NCBI RefSeq assembly: GCF_020283565.1
Contig: NC_060059.1
Coordinates: 12,035,501 to 12,099,500 of the forward strand
DNA: 64,000 nucleotides
From: Trifolium pratense
Taxonomy: Eukaryota > Streptophyta > Magnoliopsida > Fabales > Fabaceae
Reading direction: 5' to 3'
Shown here: in pieces, positions 9,416 to 23,825 of the stretch
Layout of the letters: each line of letters opens with the position of its first letter
Numbering within the stretch: the stretch's first letter is position 1
The notes under the pieces: model-generated
What the model was told of the DNA's origin: nothing
The model's database searches: none
What the model saw: the letters and a program-made list of their open reading frames with translations, nothing else
Position numbers and translations under genes: made by a program

Positions 9416-10915
9416 TTCAGTACTGAGTGGTGACTGGTGAGTATTTGGCTGGAGAGAGTGAGAATATTAATTAGATTTAGTGACTAGAATGTAATTGAAG
9501 GAAGTGTGTTGTGTTGTGCTATAATTTGGAAGTTAGGGGTCTCAATTTATATGGTACTAATTACTTCTAAACACCCTTTTTGTTAAACTAAGAAAAATAA
9601 TCTGATTCAAACCACTAGGATGAGTGAGTCCAGTATTCATGATTTAATCAAGATCACATGGAACACTAAATTTTGGTTCAACTCTTTTGACAAACAAAGA
9701 CACAATTTCTTTGGTCCAATCGTTTTTGTGATTTGTGTTGGTTGTGTTTCTTGTTCAATGATTCATGTTTGTTGATGTGCTACTCTTAATTATAAACTCA
9801 TTTTAGGCTTTATATACAATATATGAGCAACTTGAGTTTTTATATACACACTTCTTCATCGCACTATTGGACTTTGTGTGTGAATATAAAAGGTGGTTAA
9901 GTGGTTGATCATGAATTTATAGACTCTTATACTATATTAGATTTCTATATTAGTCTAACTCGACTTATAAGGTGAGGGATGTAATTTTCTATAAATTCCA
10001 GACTTAATTTCTATTTCATGTGGAAATTGGGTTTTATTATGTTGAAATTATTAATAGTAATGTTTTGTTGATATTTGACAAAACCAAGTTGTGATCTCTG
10101 GTTTGTATGTATTCCCTTGCTTTTAATTTTAAAACAATTTGGGTGGTTCATCTCTGTTTATTGTTTTGTGAGATACCACACACGTTCATTATTCATCAAG
10201 TTCTGCCTCGACCTGATATTTTTCGAAAGAGCAAGGTGCGTGATACGCCGTGTTAGCGGTACTGTCGTTCATCGCACTAAGGGGTTTTATGGTTATTTTG
10301 ACGATTCTCGTGTCTGTGGTGCTCAATTCCATTGATTGACCATCCCTCGATCTGGCTTAAAAAAGCCTAGTAATAATTGGAATGGCTTGTTGTACCAAAT
10401 GGAGTCGACCCATTAAACAACTCTACAAACCATAAATTCATAATTTTATAAAAATTAAATATTATCGGGACCAAACCACAATTGATGAAAAATAAAAAAA
10501 TAACAAAATCTAACGATTGCAAGATCATGCTTATTGCTACTAAATCGTTTGAAAGGGAATGAAACGGTAAAGTCCACCAAGTTAAATTTTACTAGAGAGA
10601 CGAAAGTAAATATTTAAAAATGAATCTTTTAGAAAAAATTGATATTATTTTAAGAATCATTATTACAACATAAATGAACATTATATTTTTCTATGTATGA
10701 ACTGGTAGTATAAAAAGAGATAACAATACATTCAATCATACATCATCAGATACATTTATTTGATTTTCAAGTAAAATATCACAACATAAGATCTAATGAA
10801 ATATGATTTGAAGTGCCCGTAATAAAATTTTACACCGTTAGTACATGAATATAAAATTTTAAATACTTCTCTATCCAACATTTTCTTGCTACATTGAAAG
10901 TCACATTTTAACAAA

Positions 10916-11359
10916 TTATTTGTCCTTGCAAGCTTCCATGCATGAATTCACAACAACGTTAACATCACGAGCGTCTGTAAAATAGTCAACTATTGTATAA
11001 AATACTATTAACTAATGCAATTATATTTTATAACAATGTATAATTCAAGAGATTAAATTCCAAGTGAAAATACCTTTATTGACGTTAACAGACTTGGACA
11101 TGACGCAAGTAGTTGCACAACCATAAGCACTTTTTGACGAAACTTTATGACATATCAATAATCCACATGTACTAACACAAGCAGCATATACTGGTGGAAA
11201 TTGTATCACAGGAATACATTTCAAACCACACTGACCAACACAAATCAAATTACGTTTTACTGATGAGGTTGACGGAACCGGAGAACCATATGCTTGAGCA
11301 ACAACTAAAATTATCATCAACAAAATTGAAACTATATTTTTAATCTCACACTTTGCCAT
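10916..11359 (-). CDS. Cysteine-rich secreted peptide, thionin/Ole e 6-like (copy 3)
   Basis: Exon 1 is 11359-11074 and exon 2 is 10974-10916. The protein is identical to copy 1, and Glu5 is GAG as in copy 2. Confidence 0.8.
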
Positions 11360-11892
11360 ATCTTTTCTTTATATAAATATTTCTTTTCTTATTATCAAAT
11401 TTGAATATACAATACAATTTGAATAAACTTTGTAACAACCTGATATTTTATAGTGAACATTTTATATGTCATTCTTAGTAATTTCATTTACTTATTAAAT
11501 ATAATTAAATATAATCCTTATTTTATTTCTTGTTTAGGTTAATGATTTTATGATCTATTTTAATTTCAATTTCTTGTTTTGGTTAGAAATCAATTGTCTT
11601 ATTATTTTAGAATTATGAGTTGGCAATGTTTTGGCAAATGAAAAATGCTATCATCTGAATCAATAACAATTAGTGTGGATATTAAGTTTTGATTGATTTC
11701 CACATAACACATTAACCTTACTTATCATTCGTTAATCATTACCTCCTTATTATGTACCAATTCAGGCCAGACTAGAGAGGAAAAAAAACTGAACTTCCTT
11801 TCATTTTCTCCATACACTCCTCCTACATAGGAACCATTTTAAGAGATTATAGTAAAGCCTTTGTCACTTAAAACAAACCAAAGGAATCAACC

Positions 11893-11926
11893 TTATATAT
11901 ATATATAAAGAGAGAGAGAGAGAGAA
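11893..11926. repeat. Compound microsatellite, unit 3
   Basis: Short allele with the same structure as in unit 2. Confidence 0.95.
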
Positions 11927-12809
11927 AAAATAAATACTAGTTGATGTAATTCGAAAAAGATAGAAAATGGGGTACGATATTGATAAATACTTGGTTCTGT
12001 TTATACATGATATATTTTACTATGCTTCAGTATGTTTACTTTTGTTCGAATAGTATATATTGTCATTAGTTGACACCTTATTTGTTTTGTGGAATAATCC
12101 ATGGCTATTTTGAATTGTTTGGTGTACTGTGTGCTTGTTTTTAATTCTGCTATATTATATAAAACATCCAACTATGGGTTGAGTGCTTCGTTTGGTTCTG
12201 TCACACTATAAGCTACACAAAATTTGACCATTTAATATATATAGACACATAAAAAAAGGGATAATGACATGCTTTTTTATTAATTAAATCATGGAAATTA
12301 TAGAAAGAGTTTATGGAGGACTAGTTTCGTTGCAGGTCATGGTGGTCTTTTAAGAAAATGAATTTTCCTCATATTGTTGAGACATGAATCATATATGATG
12401 TGTTTAGCAGAGTCTGTATAGGCTGCCTTTGTGGCCGGTTTTACTTTTGTCTTTGTAGTATGTGCCTTTGTAGCAGGTATCTCATTGGTATGAGATTTAT
12501 CACATCCGGATCATTAGTTTTCATAATGATTGAATCAATCAATCCCTTCAACCCATATTTATTCTCCTTATTGAATTTCTTTTACAAAAAAAAGTAACTC
12601 ACTAAAGAAACATTCTATCTGAATAAATTTGTATTGTTCTGGACATAGAATTAAATTATGTGTTGTTGGTAGAAATGAATAAACTTGAAAGATTATTCAT
12701 ATTTACAATTTAACTATAATGGTTCACAAATTATAATCAATAACTAATTACATAATTACAACAGAGAAGAACAAACAAATTAAAAATGGATAAACATAGA
12801 AGCTTTTTC

Positions 12810-13076
12810 CTACAGGTCAGGTTGAGCTTGGCAGTGAATTTCAGACTCAGAAATTTGTTTCTTGTATTGAGCAATGAAAGTTGTGGCTCTCATATCAATG
12901 ACAGGATCAGCTACACCCCAACTACCTCTATCTTCATCACTAGGCCACACTTTGTTCCGTTGCTTTGCGCCATCATCATAATAATCATACCATCTTTGCT
13001 TGTTGCTTCTAGATTTGAATATGTTGAAAATAGACCTGAATGAAGATTCATACTTTCTTTGATTGTTTCCTCCCAT
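12810..13076 (-). CDS. Small conserved plant protein, MGGNNQRK type (copy 3)
   Basis: Intact 88 codons, protein identical to copy 1. It lies just before the B-to-C switch of this unit, so its promoter region is class C while its coding region is class A/B. Confidence 0.7.
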   Translation of the reverse strand: MGGNNQRKYESSFRSIFNIFKSRSNKQRWYDYYDDGAKQRNKVWPSDEDRGSWGVADPVIDMRATTFIAQYKKQISESEIHCQAQPDL

Positions 13077-14592
13077 TTCAGTACTGAGTGGTGACTGGTG
13101 AGTATTTGGCTGGAGAGAGTGAGAATATTAATTAGATTTAGTGACTAGAATGTAATTGAAGGAAGTGTGTTGTGTTGTGCTATAATTTGGAAGCTAGGGG
13201 TCTCAATTTATATGGTACTAATTACTTCTAAACACCCTTTTTGTTAAACTAAGAAAAATAATCTGATTCAAACCACTAGGATGAGTGAGTTCAATATTCA
13301 TGATTTAAACAAGATCACATGGAACAGTAAATTTTGGTTCAACTCTTTTGACAAACAAAGGCACAATTTCTTTGGTCCAATCGTTTTTGTGATTTGTGTT
13401 GGTTGTGTTTCTTGTTCAATGATTCATGTTTGTTGATGTGCTACTCTTAATTATAAACTCATTTTAGGCTTTATATACAATATATGAGCAACTTGAGTTT
13501 TTATATACACACTTCTTCATCGCACTATTGGACTTTGTGTGTGAATATAAAAGGTGGTTAAGTGGTTGATCATGAATTTATAGACTCTTATACTATATTA
13601 GATTTCTATATTAGTCTAACTCGACTTATAAGGTGAGGGATGTAATTTTTTATAAATTCCAGACTTAATTTCTATTTCATGTGGAAATTGGGTTTTATTA
13701 TGTTGAAATTATTAATAGTAATGTTTTGTTGATAGAGGTTATATGTTGCTATTTGACAAAACCAAGTTGTGATCTCTGGTTTGTTTGTATTCCCTTGCTT
13801 TTAATTTTAAAACAATTTGGGTGGTTCATCTCTGTTTATTGTTTTGTGAGATACCACACACGTTCATTATTCATCAAGTTCTGCCTCGACCTGATATTTT
13901 TCGAAAGAGCAAGGTGCGTGATACGCCGTGTTAGCGGTACTGTCGTTCATCGCACTAAGGGGTTTTATGGTTATTTTGACGATTCTCGTGTCCGTGGTGC
14001 TCAATTCCATTGATTGACCATCCCTCGATCTGGCTTAAAAAAGCCTAGTAATAATTGGAATGGCTTGTTGTACCAAATGGAGTCGACCCATTAAACAACT
14101 CTACAAACCATAAATTCATAATTTTATAAAAATTAAAAATTATCGGGACCAAACCACAATTGATGAAAAATAAAAAATAACAAAATCTAACGATTGGAAG
14201 ATCATGCTTATTGCTACTAAATCGTTTGAAAGGGGATGAAACGGTAAAGTCCACCAAGTTAAATTTTACTAGAGAGACGAAAGTAAATATTTAAAAATGA
14301 ACCTTTTAGAAAAAATTGATATTATTTTAAGAATCATTATTACAACATAAATGAACATTATATTTTTCTATGTATGAACTGGTAGTATAAAAAGAGATTA
14401 CAATACATTCAATCATACATCATCAGATACATTTATTTGATTTTCAAGTAAAATATCACAACATAAGATCTAATGAAATATGATTTGAAGTACCCGTAAT
14501 AAAATTTTACACCGTTAGTACATGATTATAAAATTTTAAATACTTCTCTATCCAACATTTTCTTGCTACATTGAAAGTCACATTTTAACAAA

Positions 14593-15036
14593 TTATTTGT
14601 CCTTGCAAGCTTCCATGCATGAATTCACAACAACGTTAACATCACGAGCGTCTGTAAAATAGTCAATTATTGTATAAAATACTATTAACTAATACAATTA
14701 TATTTTATAACAATGTATAATTCAAGAGATTAAATTCCAAGTGAAAATACCTTTATTGACGTTAACAGACTTGGACATGACGCAAGTAGTTGCACAACCA
14801 TAAGCACTTTTTGACGAAACTTTATGACATATCAATAATCCACATGTACTAACACAAGCAGCATATACTGGTGGAAATTGTATCACAGGAATACATTTCA
14901 AACCACACTGACCAACACAAATCAAATTACGTTTTACTGATGAGGTTGACGGAACCGGAGAACCATATGCTTGAGCAACAACTAAAATTATCATCAACAA
15001 AATTGAAACTATATTTTTAATTTCACACTTTGCCAT
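14593..15036 (-). CDS. Cysteine-rich secreted peptide, thionin/Ole e 6-like (copy 4)
   Basis: Exon 1 is 15036-14751 and exon 2 is 14651-14593. The protein is identical to copy 1, and Glu5 is GAA as in copy 1. Confidence 0.8.
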
Positions 15037-15569
15037 ATCTTTTCTTTATATAAATATTTCTTTTCTTATTATCAAATTTGAATATACAATACAATTTGAA
15101 TAAACTATGTAACAACCTGATATTTTATAGTGAACATTTTATATGTCATTCTTAGTAATTTCATTGACTTATTAAATATAATTAAATATAATCCTTATTT
15201 TATTTCTTGTTTAGGTTAATGATTTTATGATCGATTTTAATTTTAATTTCTTGTTTTGGTTAGAAATCAATTGTCTTATTATTTTAGAATTATGAGTTGG
15301 CAATGTTTTGGCAAATGAAAAATGCTATCATCTGAATCAATAACAATTAGTGTGGATATTAAGTTTTGGTTGATTTCCACATAACACATTAACCTTACTT
15401 ATCATTCGTTAATCATTACCTCCTCATTCTGTACCAATTCAGGCCAGACTAGAGAGGAAAAAAAACCAACCTTCCTTTCATTTTCTCCATACACTAATCC
15501 TACATAGGAACCATTTTGTGAGATGATAGTAAAGCCTTTGTCACTTAAAACAAACCAAAGGAATCATCC

Positions 15570-15570
15570 T

Positions 15571-15618
<48 letters not shown>
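15570..15618. repeat. Compound microsatellite, unit 4
   Basis: Same junction as unit 1 (TATAGAGA, ending GACAGAATA) but shorter. Confidence 0.95.
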
Positions 15619-15622
<4 letters not shown>

Positions 15623-16503
15623 ATAAATACTAGTTGATGTAATCCGAAAAAGATAGAAAAATGGGGTACGATATTGATAAATACTTGGTTCTGTGTATAC
15701 ATGATATATTTTACTATGCTTCAGTAAGTTTACTTTTGTTCGAATAGTATATATTGTCATTAGTTGACACCTTTTTTGTTTTGTGGAATAATCCATGGCT
15801 ATTTTGAATTGTTTGGTGTACTGTGTGCTTGTTTTTAATTCTGCTATATTATATAAAACATCCAACTATGGGTTGAGTGCTTCGTTTGGTTCTGTCACAC
15901 TATAAGCTACACAAAATTTGACCATTTAATATATATAGACACATAAAAAAAAGGGATAATGACATGCTTTTTTATTAATTAAATCATGGAAATTATAGAA
16001 AGAGTGTATGGAGGACTAGTTTCGTGGCAGGTCATGGTGGTCTTTTAAGAAAATGAATTTTCCTCATATTGTTGAGACATGAATCATATATGATGTGTTT
16101 AGCAGAGTCTGTATAGGTTGCCTTTGTGGCCGGTTTTACTTTTGTCTTAGTAGTGTGTGCCTTTGTAGCAGGTATCTCATTGGTATGAGATTTATCACAT
16201 CCGGATCATTAGTTTTCATAATGATTGAATCAATCAATCCCTTCAACCCATATTTATTCTCCTTATTGAATTTCTTTTACAAAAAAAAGTAACTCACTAA
16301 AGAAACATTCTATCTGAATAATTTGTATTGTTCTCAACATAGAATTAAATTATGTGTTGTTGGTAGAAATGAATAAACTTGAAAGATTATTCATATTTAC
16401 AATTTAACTATAATGGTTCACAAATTATAATCAATAACTAATTACATAATTACAACAGAGAAGAACAAACAAATTAAAAATGGATAAACATAGAAGCTTT
16501 TTC

Positions 16504-16770
16504 CTACAGGTCAGGTTGAGCTTGGCAGTGAATTTCAGACTCAGAAATTTGTTTCTTGTATTGAGCAATGAAAGTTGTGGCTCTCATATCAATGACAGGA
16601 TCAGCTACACCCCAACTACCTCTATCTTCATCACTAGGCCACACTTTGTTCCGTTGCTTTGCGCCATCATCATAATAATCATACCATCTTTGCTTGTTGC
16701 TTCTAGATTTGAATATGTTGAAAATAGACCTGAATGAAGATTCATACTTTCTTTGATTGTTTCCTCCCAT
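16504..16770 (-). CDS. Small conserved plant protein, MGGNNQRK type (copy 4)
   Basis: Intact 88 codons, protein identical to copy 1. Confidence 0.7.
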   Translation of the reverse strand: MGGNNQRKYESSFRSIFNIFKSRSNKQRWYDYYDDGAKQRNKVWPSDEDRGSWGVADPVIDMRATTFIAQYKKQISESEIHCQAQPDL

Positions 16771-18270
16771 TTCAGTACTGAGTGGTGACTGGTGAGTATT
16801 TGGCTGGAGAGAGTGAGAATATTAATTAGATTTAGTGACTAGAATGTAATTGAAGGAAGTGTGTTGTGTTGTGCTATAATTTGGAAGTTAGGGGTCTCAA
16901 TTTATATGGTACTAATTACTTCTAAACACCCTTTTTGTTAAACTAAGAAAAATAATCTGATTCAAACCACTAGGATGAGTGAGTCCAGTATTCATGATTT
17001 AATCAAGATCACATGGAACACTAAATTTTGGTTCAACTCTTTTGACAAACAAAGACACAATTTCTTTGGTCCAATCGTTTTTGTGATTTGTGTTGGTTGT
17101 GTTTCTTGTTCAATGATTCATGTTTGTTGATGTGCTACTCTTAATTATAAACTCATTTTAGGCTTTATATACAATATATGAGCAACTTGAGTTTTTATAT
17201 ACACACTTCTTCATCGCACTATTGGACTTTGTGTGTGAATATAAAAGGTGGTTAAGTGGTTGATCATGAATTTATAGACTCTTATACTATATTAGATTTC
17301 TATATTAGTCTAACTCGACTTATAAGGTGAGGGATGTAATTTTCTATAAATTCCAGACTTAATTTCTATTTCATGTGGAAATTGGGTTTTATTATGTTGA
17401 AATTATTAATAGTAATGTTTTGTTGATATTTGACAAAACCAAGTTGTGATCTCTGGTTTGTATGTATTCCCTTGCTTTTAATTTTAAAACAATTTGGGTG
17501 GTTCATCTCTGTTTATTGTTTTGTGAGATACCACACACGTTCATTATTCATCAAGTTCTGCCTCGACCTGATATTTTTCGAAAGAGCAAGGTGCGTGATA
17601 CGCCGTGTTAGCGGTACTGTCGTTCATCGCACTAAGGGGTTTTATGGTTATTTTGACGATTCTCGTGTCTGTGGTGCTCAATTCCATTGATTGACCATCC
17701 CTCGATCTGGCTTAAAAAAGCCTAGTAATAATTGGAATGGCTTGTTGTACCAAATGGAGTCGACCCATTAAACAACTCTACAAACCATAAATTCATAATT
17801 TTATAAAAATTAAATATTATCGGGACCAAACCACAATTGATGAAAAATAAAAAAATAACAAAATCTAACGATTGCAAGATCATGCTTATTGCTACTAAAT
17901 CGTTTGAAAGGGAATGAAACGGTAAAGTCCACCAAGTTAAATTTTACTAGAGAGACGAAAGTAAATATTTAAAAATGAAACTTTTAGAAAAAATTGATAT
18001 TATTTTAAGAATCATTATTACAACATAAATGAACATTATATTTTTCTATGTATGAACTGGTAGTATAAAAAGAGATAACAATACATTCAATCATACATCA
18101 TCAGATACATTTATTTGATTTTCAAGTAAAATATCACAACATAAGATCTAATGAAATATGATTTGAAGTGCCCGTAATAAAATTTTACACCGTTAGTACA
18201 TGAATATAAAATTTTAAATACTTCTCTATCCAACATTTTCTTGCTACATTGAAAGTCACATTTTAACAAA

Positions 18271-18714
18271 TTATTTGTCCTTGCAAGCTTCCATGCATGA
18301 ATTCACAACAACGTTAACATCACGAGCGTCTGTAAAATAGTCAACTATTGTATAAAATACTATTAACTAATGCAATTATATTTTATAACAATGTATAATT
18401 CAAGAGATTAAATTCCAAGTGAAAATACCTTTATTGACGTTAACAGACTTGGACATGACGCAAGTAGTTGCACAACCATAAGCACTTTTTGACGAAACTT
18501 TATGACATATCAATAATCCACATGTACTAACACAAGCAGCATATACTGGTGGAAATTGTATCACAGGAATACATTTCAAACCACACTGACCAACACAAAT
18601 CAAATTACGTTTTACTGATGAGGTTGACGGAACCGGAGAACCATATGCTTGAGCAACAACTAAAATTATCATCAACAAAATTGAAACTATATTTTTAATC
18701 TCACACTTTGCCAT
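18271..18714 (-). CDS. Cysteine-rich secreted peptide, thionin/Ole e 6-like (copy 5)
   Basis: Exon 1 is 18714-18429 and exon 2 is 18329-18271. The protein is identical to copy 1; Glu5 is GAG. Confidence 0.8.
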
Positions 18715-19248
18715 ATCTTTTCTTTATATAAATATTTCTTTTCTTATTATCAAATTTGAATATACAATACAATTTGAATAAACTTTGTAACAACCTGATA
18801 TTTTATAGTGAACATTTTATATGTCATTCTTAGTAATTTCATTTACTTATTAAATATAATTAAATATAATCCTTATTTTATTTCTTGTTTAGGTTAATGA
18901 TTTTATGATCTATTTTAATTTCAATTTCTTGTTTTGGTTAGAAATCAATTGTCTTATTATTTTAGAATTATGAGTTGGCAATGTTTTGGCAAATGAAAAA
19001 TGCTATCATCTGAATCAATAACAATTAGTGTGGATATTAAGTTTTGATTGATTTCCACATAACACATTAACCTTACTTATCATTCGTTAATCATTACCTC
19101 CTTATTATGTACCAATTCAGGCCAGACTAGAGAGGAAAAAAAACTGAACTTCCTTTCATTTTCTCCATACACTCCTCCTACATAGGAACCATTTTAAGAG
19201 ATTATAGTAAAGCCTTTGTCACTTAAAACAAACCAAAGGAATCAACCT

Positions 19249-19279
19249 TATATATATATATAAAGAGAGAGAGAGAGAA
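19249..19279. repeat. Compound microsatellite, unit 5
   Basis: Short allele with one GA repeat fewer than units 3 and 6, balanced by a longer following A run. Confidence 0.95.
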
Positions 19280-20164
19280 AAAAAATAAATACTAGTTGAT
19301 GTAATTCGAAAAAGATAGAAAATGGGGTACGATATTGATAAATACTTGGTTCTGTTTATACATGATATATTTTACTATGCTTCAGTATGTTTACTTTTGT
19401 TCGAATAGTATATATTGTCATTAGTTGACACCTTATTTGTTTTGTGGAATAATCCATGGCTATTTTGAATTGTTTGGTGTACTGTGTGCTTGTTTTTAAT
19501 TCTGCTATATTATATAAAACATCCAACTATGGGTTGAGTGCTTCGTTTGGTTCTGTCACACTATAAGCTACACAAAATTTGACCATTTAATATATATAGA
19601 CACATAAAAAAAGGGATAATGACATGCTTTTTTATTAATTAAATCATGGAAATTATAGAAAGAGTTTATGGAGGACTAGTTTCGTTGCAGGTCATGGTGG
19701 TCTTTTAAGAAAATGAATTTTCCTCATATTGTTGAGACATGAATCATATATGATGTGTTTAGCAGAGTCTGTATAGGCTGCCTTTGTGGCCGGTTTTACT
19801 TTTGTCTTTGTAGTATGTGCCTTTGTAGCAGGTATCTCATTGGTATGAGATTTATCACATCCGGATCATTAGTTTTCATAATGATTGAATCAATCAATCC
19901 CTTCAACCCATATTTATTCTCCTTATTGAATTTCTTTTACAAAAAAAAGTAACTCACTAAAGAAACATTCTATCTGAATAAATTTGTATTGTTCTGGACA
20001 TAGAATTAAATTATGTGTTGTTGGTAGAAATGAATAAACTTGAAAGATTATTCATATTTACAATTTAACTATAATGGTTCACAAATTATAATCAATAACT
20101 AATTACATAATTACAACAGAGAAGAACAAACAAATTAAAAATGGATAAACATAGAAGCTTTTTC

Positions 20165-20431
20165 CTACAGGTCAGGTTGAGCTTGGCAGTGAATTTCAGA
20201 CTCAGAAATTTGTTTCTTGTATTGAGCAATGAAAGTTGTGGCTCTCATATCAATGACAGGATCAGCTACACCCCAACTACCTCTATCTTCATCACTAGGC
20301 CACACTTTGTTCCGTTGCTTTGCGCCATCATCATAATAATCATACCATCTTTGCTTGTTGCTTCTAGATTTGAATATGTTGAAAATAGACCTGAATGAAG
20401 ATTCATACTTTCTTTGATTGTTTCCTCCCAT
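20165..20431 (-). CDS. Small conserved plant protein, MGGNNQRK type (copy 5)
   Basis: Intact 88 codons, protein identical to copy 1. Confidence 0.7.
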   Translation of the reverse strand: MGGNNQRKYESSFRSIFNIFKSRSNKQRWYDYYDDGAKQRNKVWPSDEDRGSWGVADPVIDMRATTFIAQYKKQISESEIHCQAQPDL

Positions 20432-21931
20432 TTCAGTACTGAGTGGTGACTGGTGAGTATTTGGCTGGAGAGAGTGAGAATATTAATTAGATTTAGTGAC
20501 TAGAATGTAATTGAAGGAAGTGTGTTGTGTTGTGCTATAATTTGGAAGTTAGGGGTCTCAATTTATATGGTACTAATTACTTCTAAACACCCTTTTTGTT
20601 AAACTAAGAAAAATAATCTGATTCAAACCACTAGGATGAGTGAGTCCAGTATTCATGATTTAATCAAGATCACATGGAACACTAAATTTTGGTTCAACTC
20701 TTTTGACAAACAAAGACACAATTTCTTTGGTCCAATCGTTTTTGTGATTTGTGTTGGTTGTGTTTCTTGTTCAATGATTCATGTTTGTTGATGTGCTACT
20801 CTTAATTATAAACTCATTTTAGGCTTTATATACAATATATGAGCAACTTGAGTTTTTATATACACACTTCTTCATCGCACTATTGGACTTTGTGTGTGAA
20901 TATAACAGGTGGTTAAGTGGTTGATCATGAATTTATAGACTCTTATACTATATTAGATTTCTATATTAGTCTAACTCGACTTATAAGGTGAGGGATGTAA
21001 TTTTCTATAAATTCCAGACTTAATTTCTATTTCATGTGGAAATTGGGTTTTATTATGTTGAAATTATTAATAGTAATGTTTTGTTGATATTTGACAAAAC
21101 CAAGTTGTGATCTCTGGTTTGTATGTATTCCCTTGCTTTTAATTTTAAAACAATTTGGGTGGTTCATCTCTGTTTATTGTTTTGTGAGATACCACACACG
21201 TTCATTATTCATCAAGTTCTGCCTCGACCTGATATTTTTCGAAAGAGCAAGGTGCGTGATACGCCGTGTTAGCGGTACTGTCGTTCATCGCACTAAGGGG
21301 TTTTATGGTTATTTTGACGATTCTCGTGTCTGTGGTGCTCAATTCCATTGATTGACCATCCCTCGATCTGGCTTAAAAAAGCCTAGTAATAATTGGAATG
21401 GCTTGTTGTACCAAATGGAGTCGACCCATTAAACAACTCTACAAACCATAAATTCATAATTTTATAAAAATTAAATATTATCGGGACCAAACCACAATTG
21501 ATGAAAAATAAAAAAATAACAAAATCTAACGATTGCAAGATCATGCTTATTGCTACTAAATCGTTTGAAAGGGAATGAAACGGTAAAGTCCACCAAGTTA
21601 AATTTTACTAGAGAGACGAAAGTAAATATTTAAAAATGAATCTTTTAGAAAAAATTGATATTATTTTAAGAATCATTATTACAACATAAATAAACATTAT
21701 ATTTTTCTATGTATGAACTGGTAGTATAAAAAGAGATAACAATACATTCAATCATACATCATCAGATACATTTATTTGATTTTCAAGTAAAATATCACAA
21801 CATAAGATCTAATGAAATATGATTTGAAGTGCCCGTAATAAAATTTTACACCGTTAGTACATGAATATAAAATTTTAAATACTTCTCTATCCAACATTTT
21901 CTTGCTACATTGAAAGTCACATTTTAACAAA

Positions 21932-22375
21932 TTATTTGTCCTTGCAAGCTTCCATGCATGAATTCACAACAACGTTAACATCACGAGCGTCTGTAAAATA
22001 GTCAACTATTGTATAAAATACTATTAACTAATGCAATTATATTTTATAACAATGTATAATTCAAGAGATTAAATTCCAAGTGAAAATACCTTTATTGACG
22101 TTAACAGACTTGGACATGACGCAAGTAGTTGCACAACCATAAGCACTTTTTGACGAAACTTTATGACATATCAATAATCCACATGTACTAACACAAGCAG
22201 CATATACTGGTGGAAATTGTATCACAGGAATACATTTCAAACCACACTGACCAACACAAATCAAATTACGTTTTACTGATGAGGTTGACGGAACCGGAGA
22301 ACCATATGCTTGAGCAACAACTAAAATTATCATCAACAAAATTGAAACTATATTTTTAATCTCACACTTTGCCAT
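21932..22375 (-). CDS. Cysteine-rich secreted peptide, thionin/Ole e 6-like (copy 6)
   Basis: Exon 1 is 22375-22090 and exon 2 is 21990-21932. The protein is identical to copy 1; Glu5 is GAG. Confidence 0.8.
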
Positions 22376-22908
22376 ATCTTTTCTTTATATAAATATTTCT
22401 TTTCTTATTATCAAATTTGAATATACAATACAATTTGAATAAACTTTGTAACAACCTGATATTTTATAGTGAACATTTTATATGTCATTCTTAGTAATTT
22501 CATTTACTTATTAAATATAATTAAATATAATCCTTATTTTATTTCTTGTTTAGGTTAATGATTTTATGATCTATTTTAATTTCAATTTCTTGTTTTGGTT
22601 AGAAATCAATTGTCTTATTATTTTAGAATTATGAGTTGGCAATGTTTTGGCAAATGAAAAATGCTATCATCTGAATCAATAACAATTAGTGTGGATATTA
22701 AGTTTTGATTGATTTCCACATAACACATTAACCTTACTTATCATTCGTTAATCATTACCTCCTTATTATGTACCAATTCAGGCCAGACTAGAGAGGAAAA
22801 AAAACTGAACTTCCTTTCATTTTCTCCATACACTCCTCCTACATAGGAACCATTTTAAGAGATTATAGTAAAGCCTTTGTCACTTAAAACAAACCAAAGG
22901 AATCAACC

Positions 22909-22942
22909 TTATATATATATATAAAGAGAGAGAGAGAGAGAA
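22909..22942. repeat. Compound microsatellite, unit 6
   Basis: Short allele as in units 2 and 3. Confidence 0.95.
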
Positions 22943-23825
22943 AAAATAAATACTAGTTGATGTAATTCGAAAAAGATAGAAAATGGGGTACGATATTGAT
23001 AAATACTTGGTTCTGTTTATACATGATATATTTTACTATGCTTCAGTATGTTTACTTTTGTTCGAATAGTATATATTGTCATTAGTTGACACCTTATTTG
23101 TTTTGTGGAATAATCCATGGCTATTTTGAATTGTTTGGTGTACTGTGTGCTTGTTTTTAATTCTGCTATATTATATAAAACATCCAACTATGGGTTGAGT
23201 GCTTCGTTTGGTTCTGTCACACTATAAGCTACACAAAATTTGACCATTTAATATATATAGACACATAAAAAAACGGATAATGACATGCTTTTTTATTAAT
23301 TAAATCATGGAAATTATAGAAAGAGTTTATGGAGGACTAGTTTCGTTGCAGGTCATGGTGGTCTTTTAAGAAAATGAATTTTCCTCATATTGTTGAGACA
23401 TGAATCATATATGATGTGTTTAGCAGAGTCTGTATAGGCTGCCTTTGTGGCCGGTTTTACTTTTGTCTTTGTAGTATGTGCCTTTGTAGCAGGTATCTCA
23501 TTGGTATGAGATTTATCACATCCGGATCATTAGTTTTCATAATGATTGAATCAATCAATCCCTTCAACCCATATTTATTCTCCTTATTGAATTTCTTTTA
23601 CAAAAAAAAGTAACTCACTAAAGAAACATTCTATCTGAATAAATTTGTATTGTTCTGGACATAGAATTAAATTATGTGTTGTTGGTAGAAATGAATAAAC
23701 TTGAAAGATTTTTCATATTTACAATTTAACTATAATGGTTCACAAATTATAATCAATAACTAATTACATAATTACAACAGCGAAGAACAAACAAATTTAA
23801 AATGGATAAACATAGAAGCTTTTTC

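Larger units (their letters stand above)
6133..9793. repeat. Array unit 2 (class B, 3661 bp)
   Basis: It lacks the 17 bp (AGAGGTTATATGTTGCT) present in classes A and C near 6410, and has a short microsatellite. It differs from units 3, 5 and 6 at TATTCTGTACC (near 8090) and CACTAATCC (near 8155). Confidence 0.95.
9794..13454. repeat. Array unit 3 (class B with a class C tail, 3661 bp)
   Basis: Most of the unit is class B. After the small gene it switches to class C markers: GAAGCTAGGGG near 13193, GAGTTCAATATTC near 13288 and AACAGTAAATT near 13324. The switch lies between about 13077 and 13193 and marks a recombination or conversion junction. Confidence 0.9.
13455..17148. repeat. Array unit 4 (class A, 3694 bp)
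   Basis: Closest to unit 1. It shares the long TA/GA microsatellite, CTTAGTAGTGTG near 16145 and GGGGATGAAACGG near 14231. It differs from unit 1 mainly by six fewer microsatellite bases and a few SNPs. Confidence 0.95.
17149..20809. repeat. Array unit 5 (class B, 3661 bp)
   Basis: Nearly identical to units 3 and 6 up to the small gene (it shares TATTATGTACC near 19104 and CACTCCTCC near 19171). Its tail keeps the A/B markers (GAGTCCAGTATTC). Confidence 0.95.
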
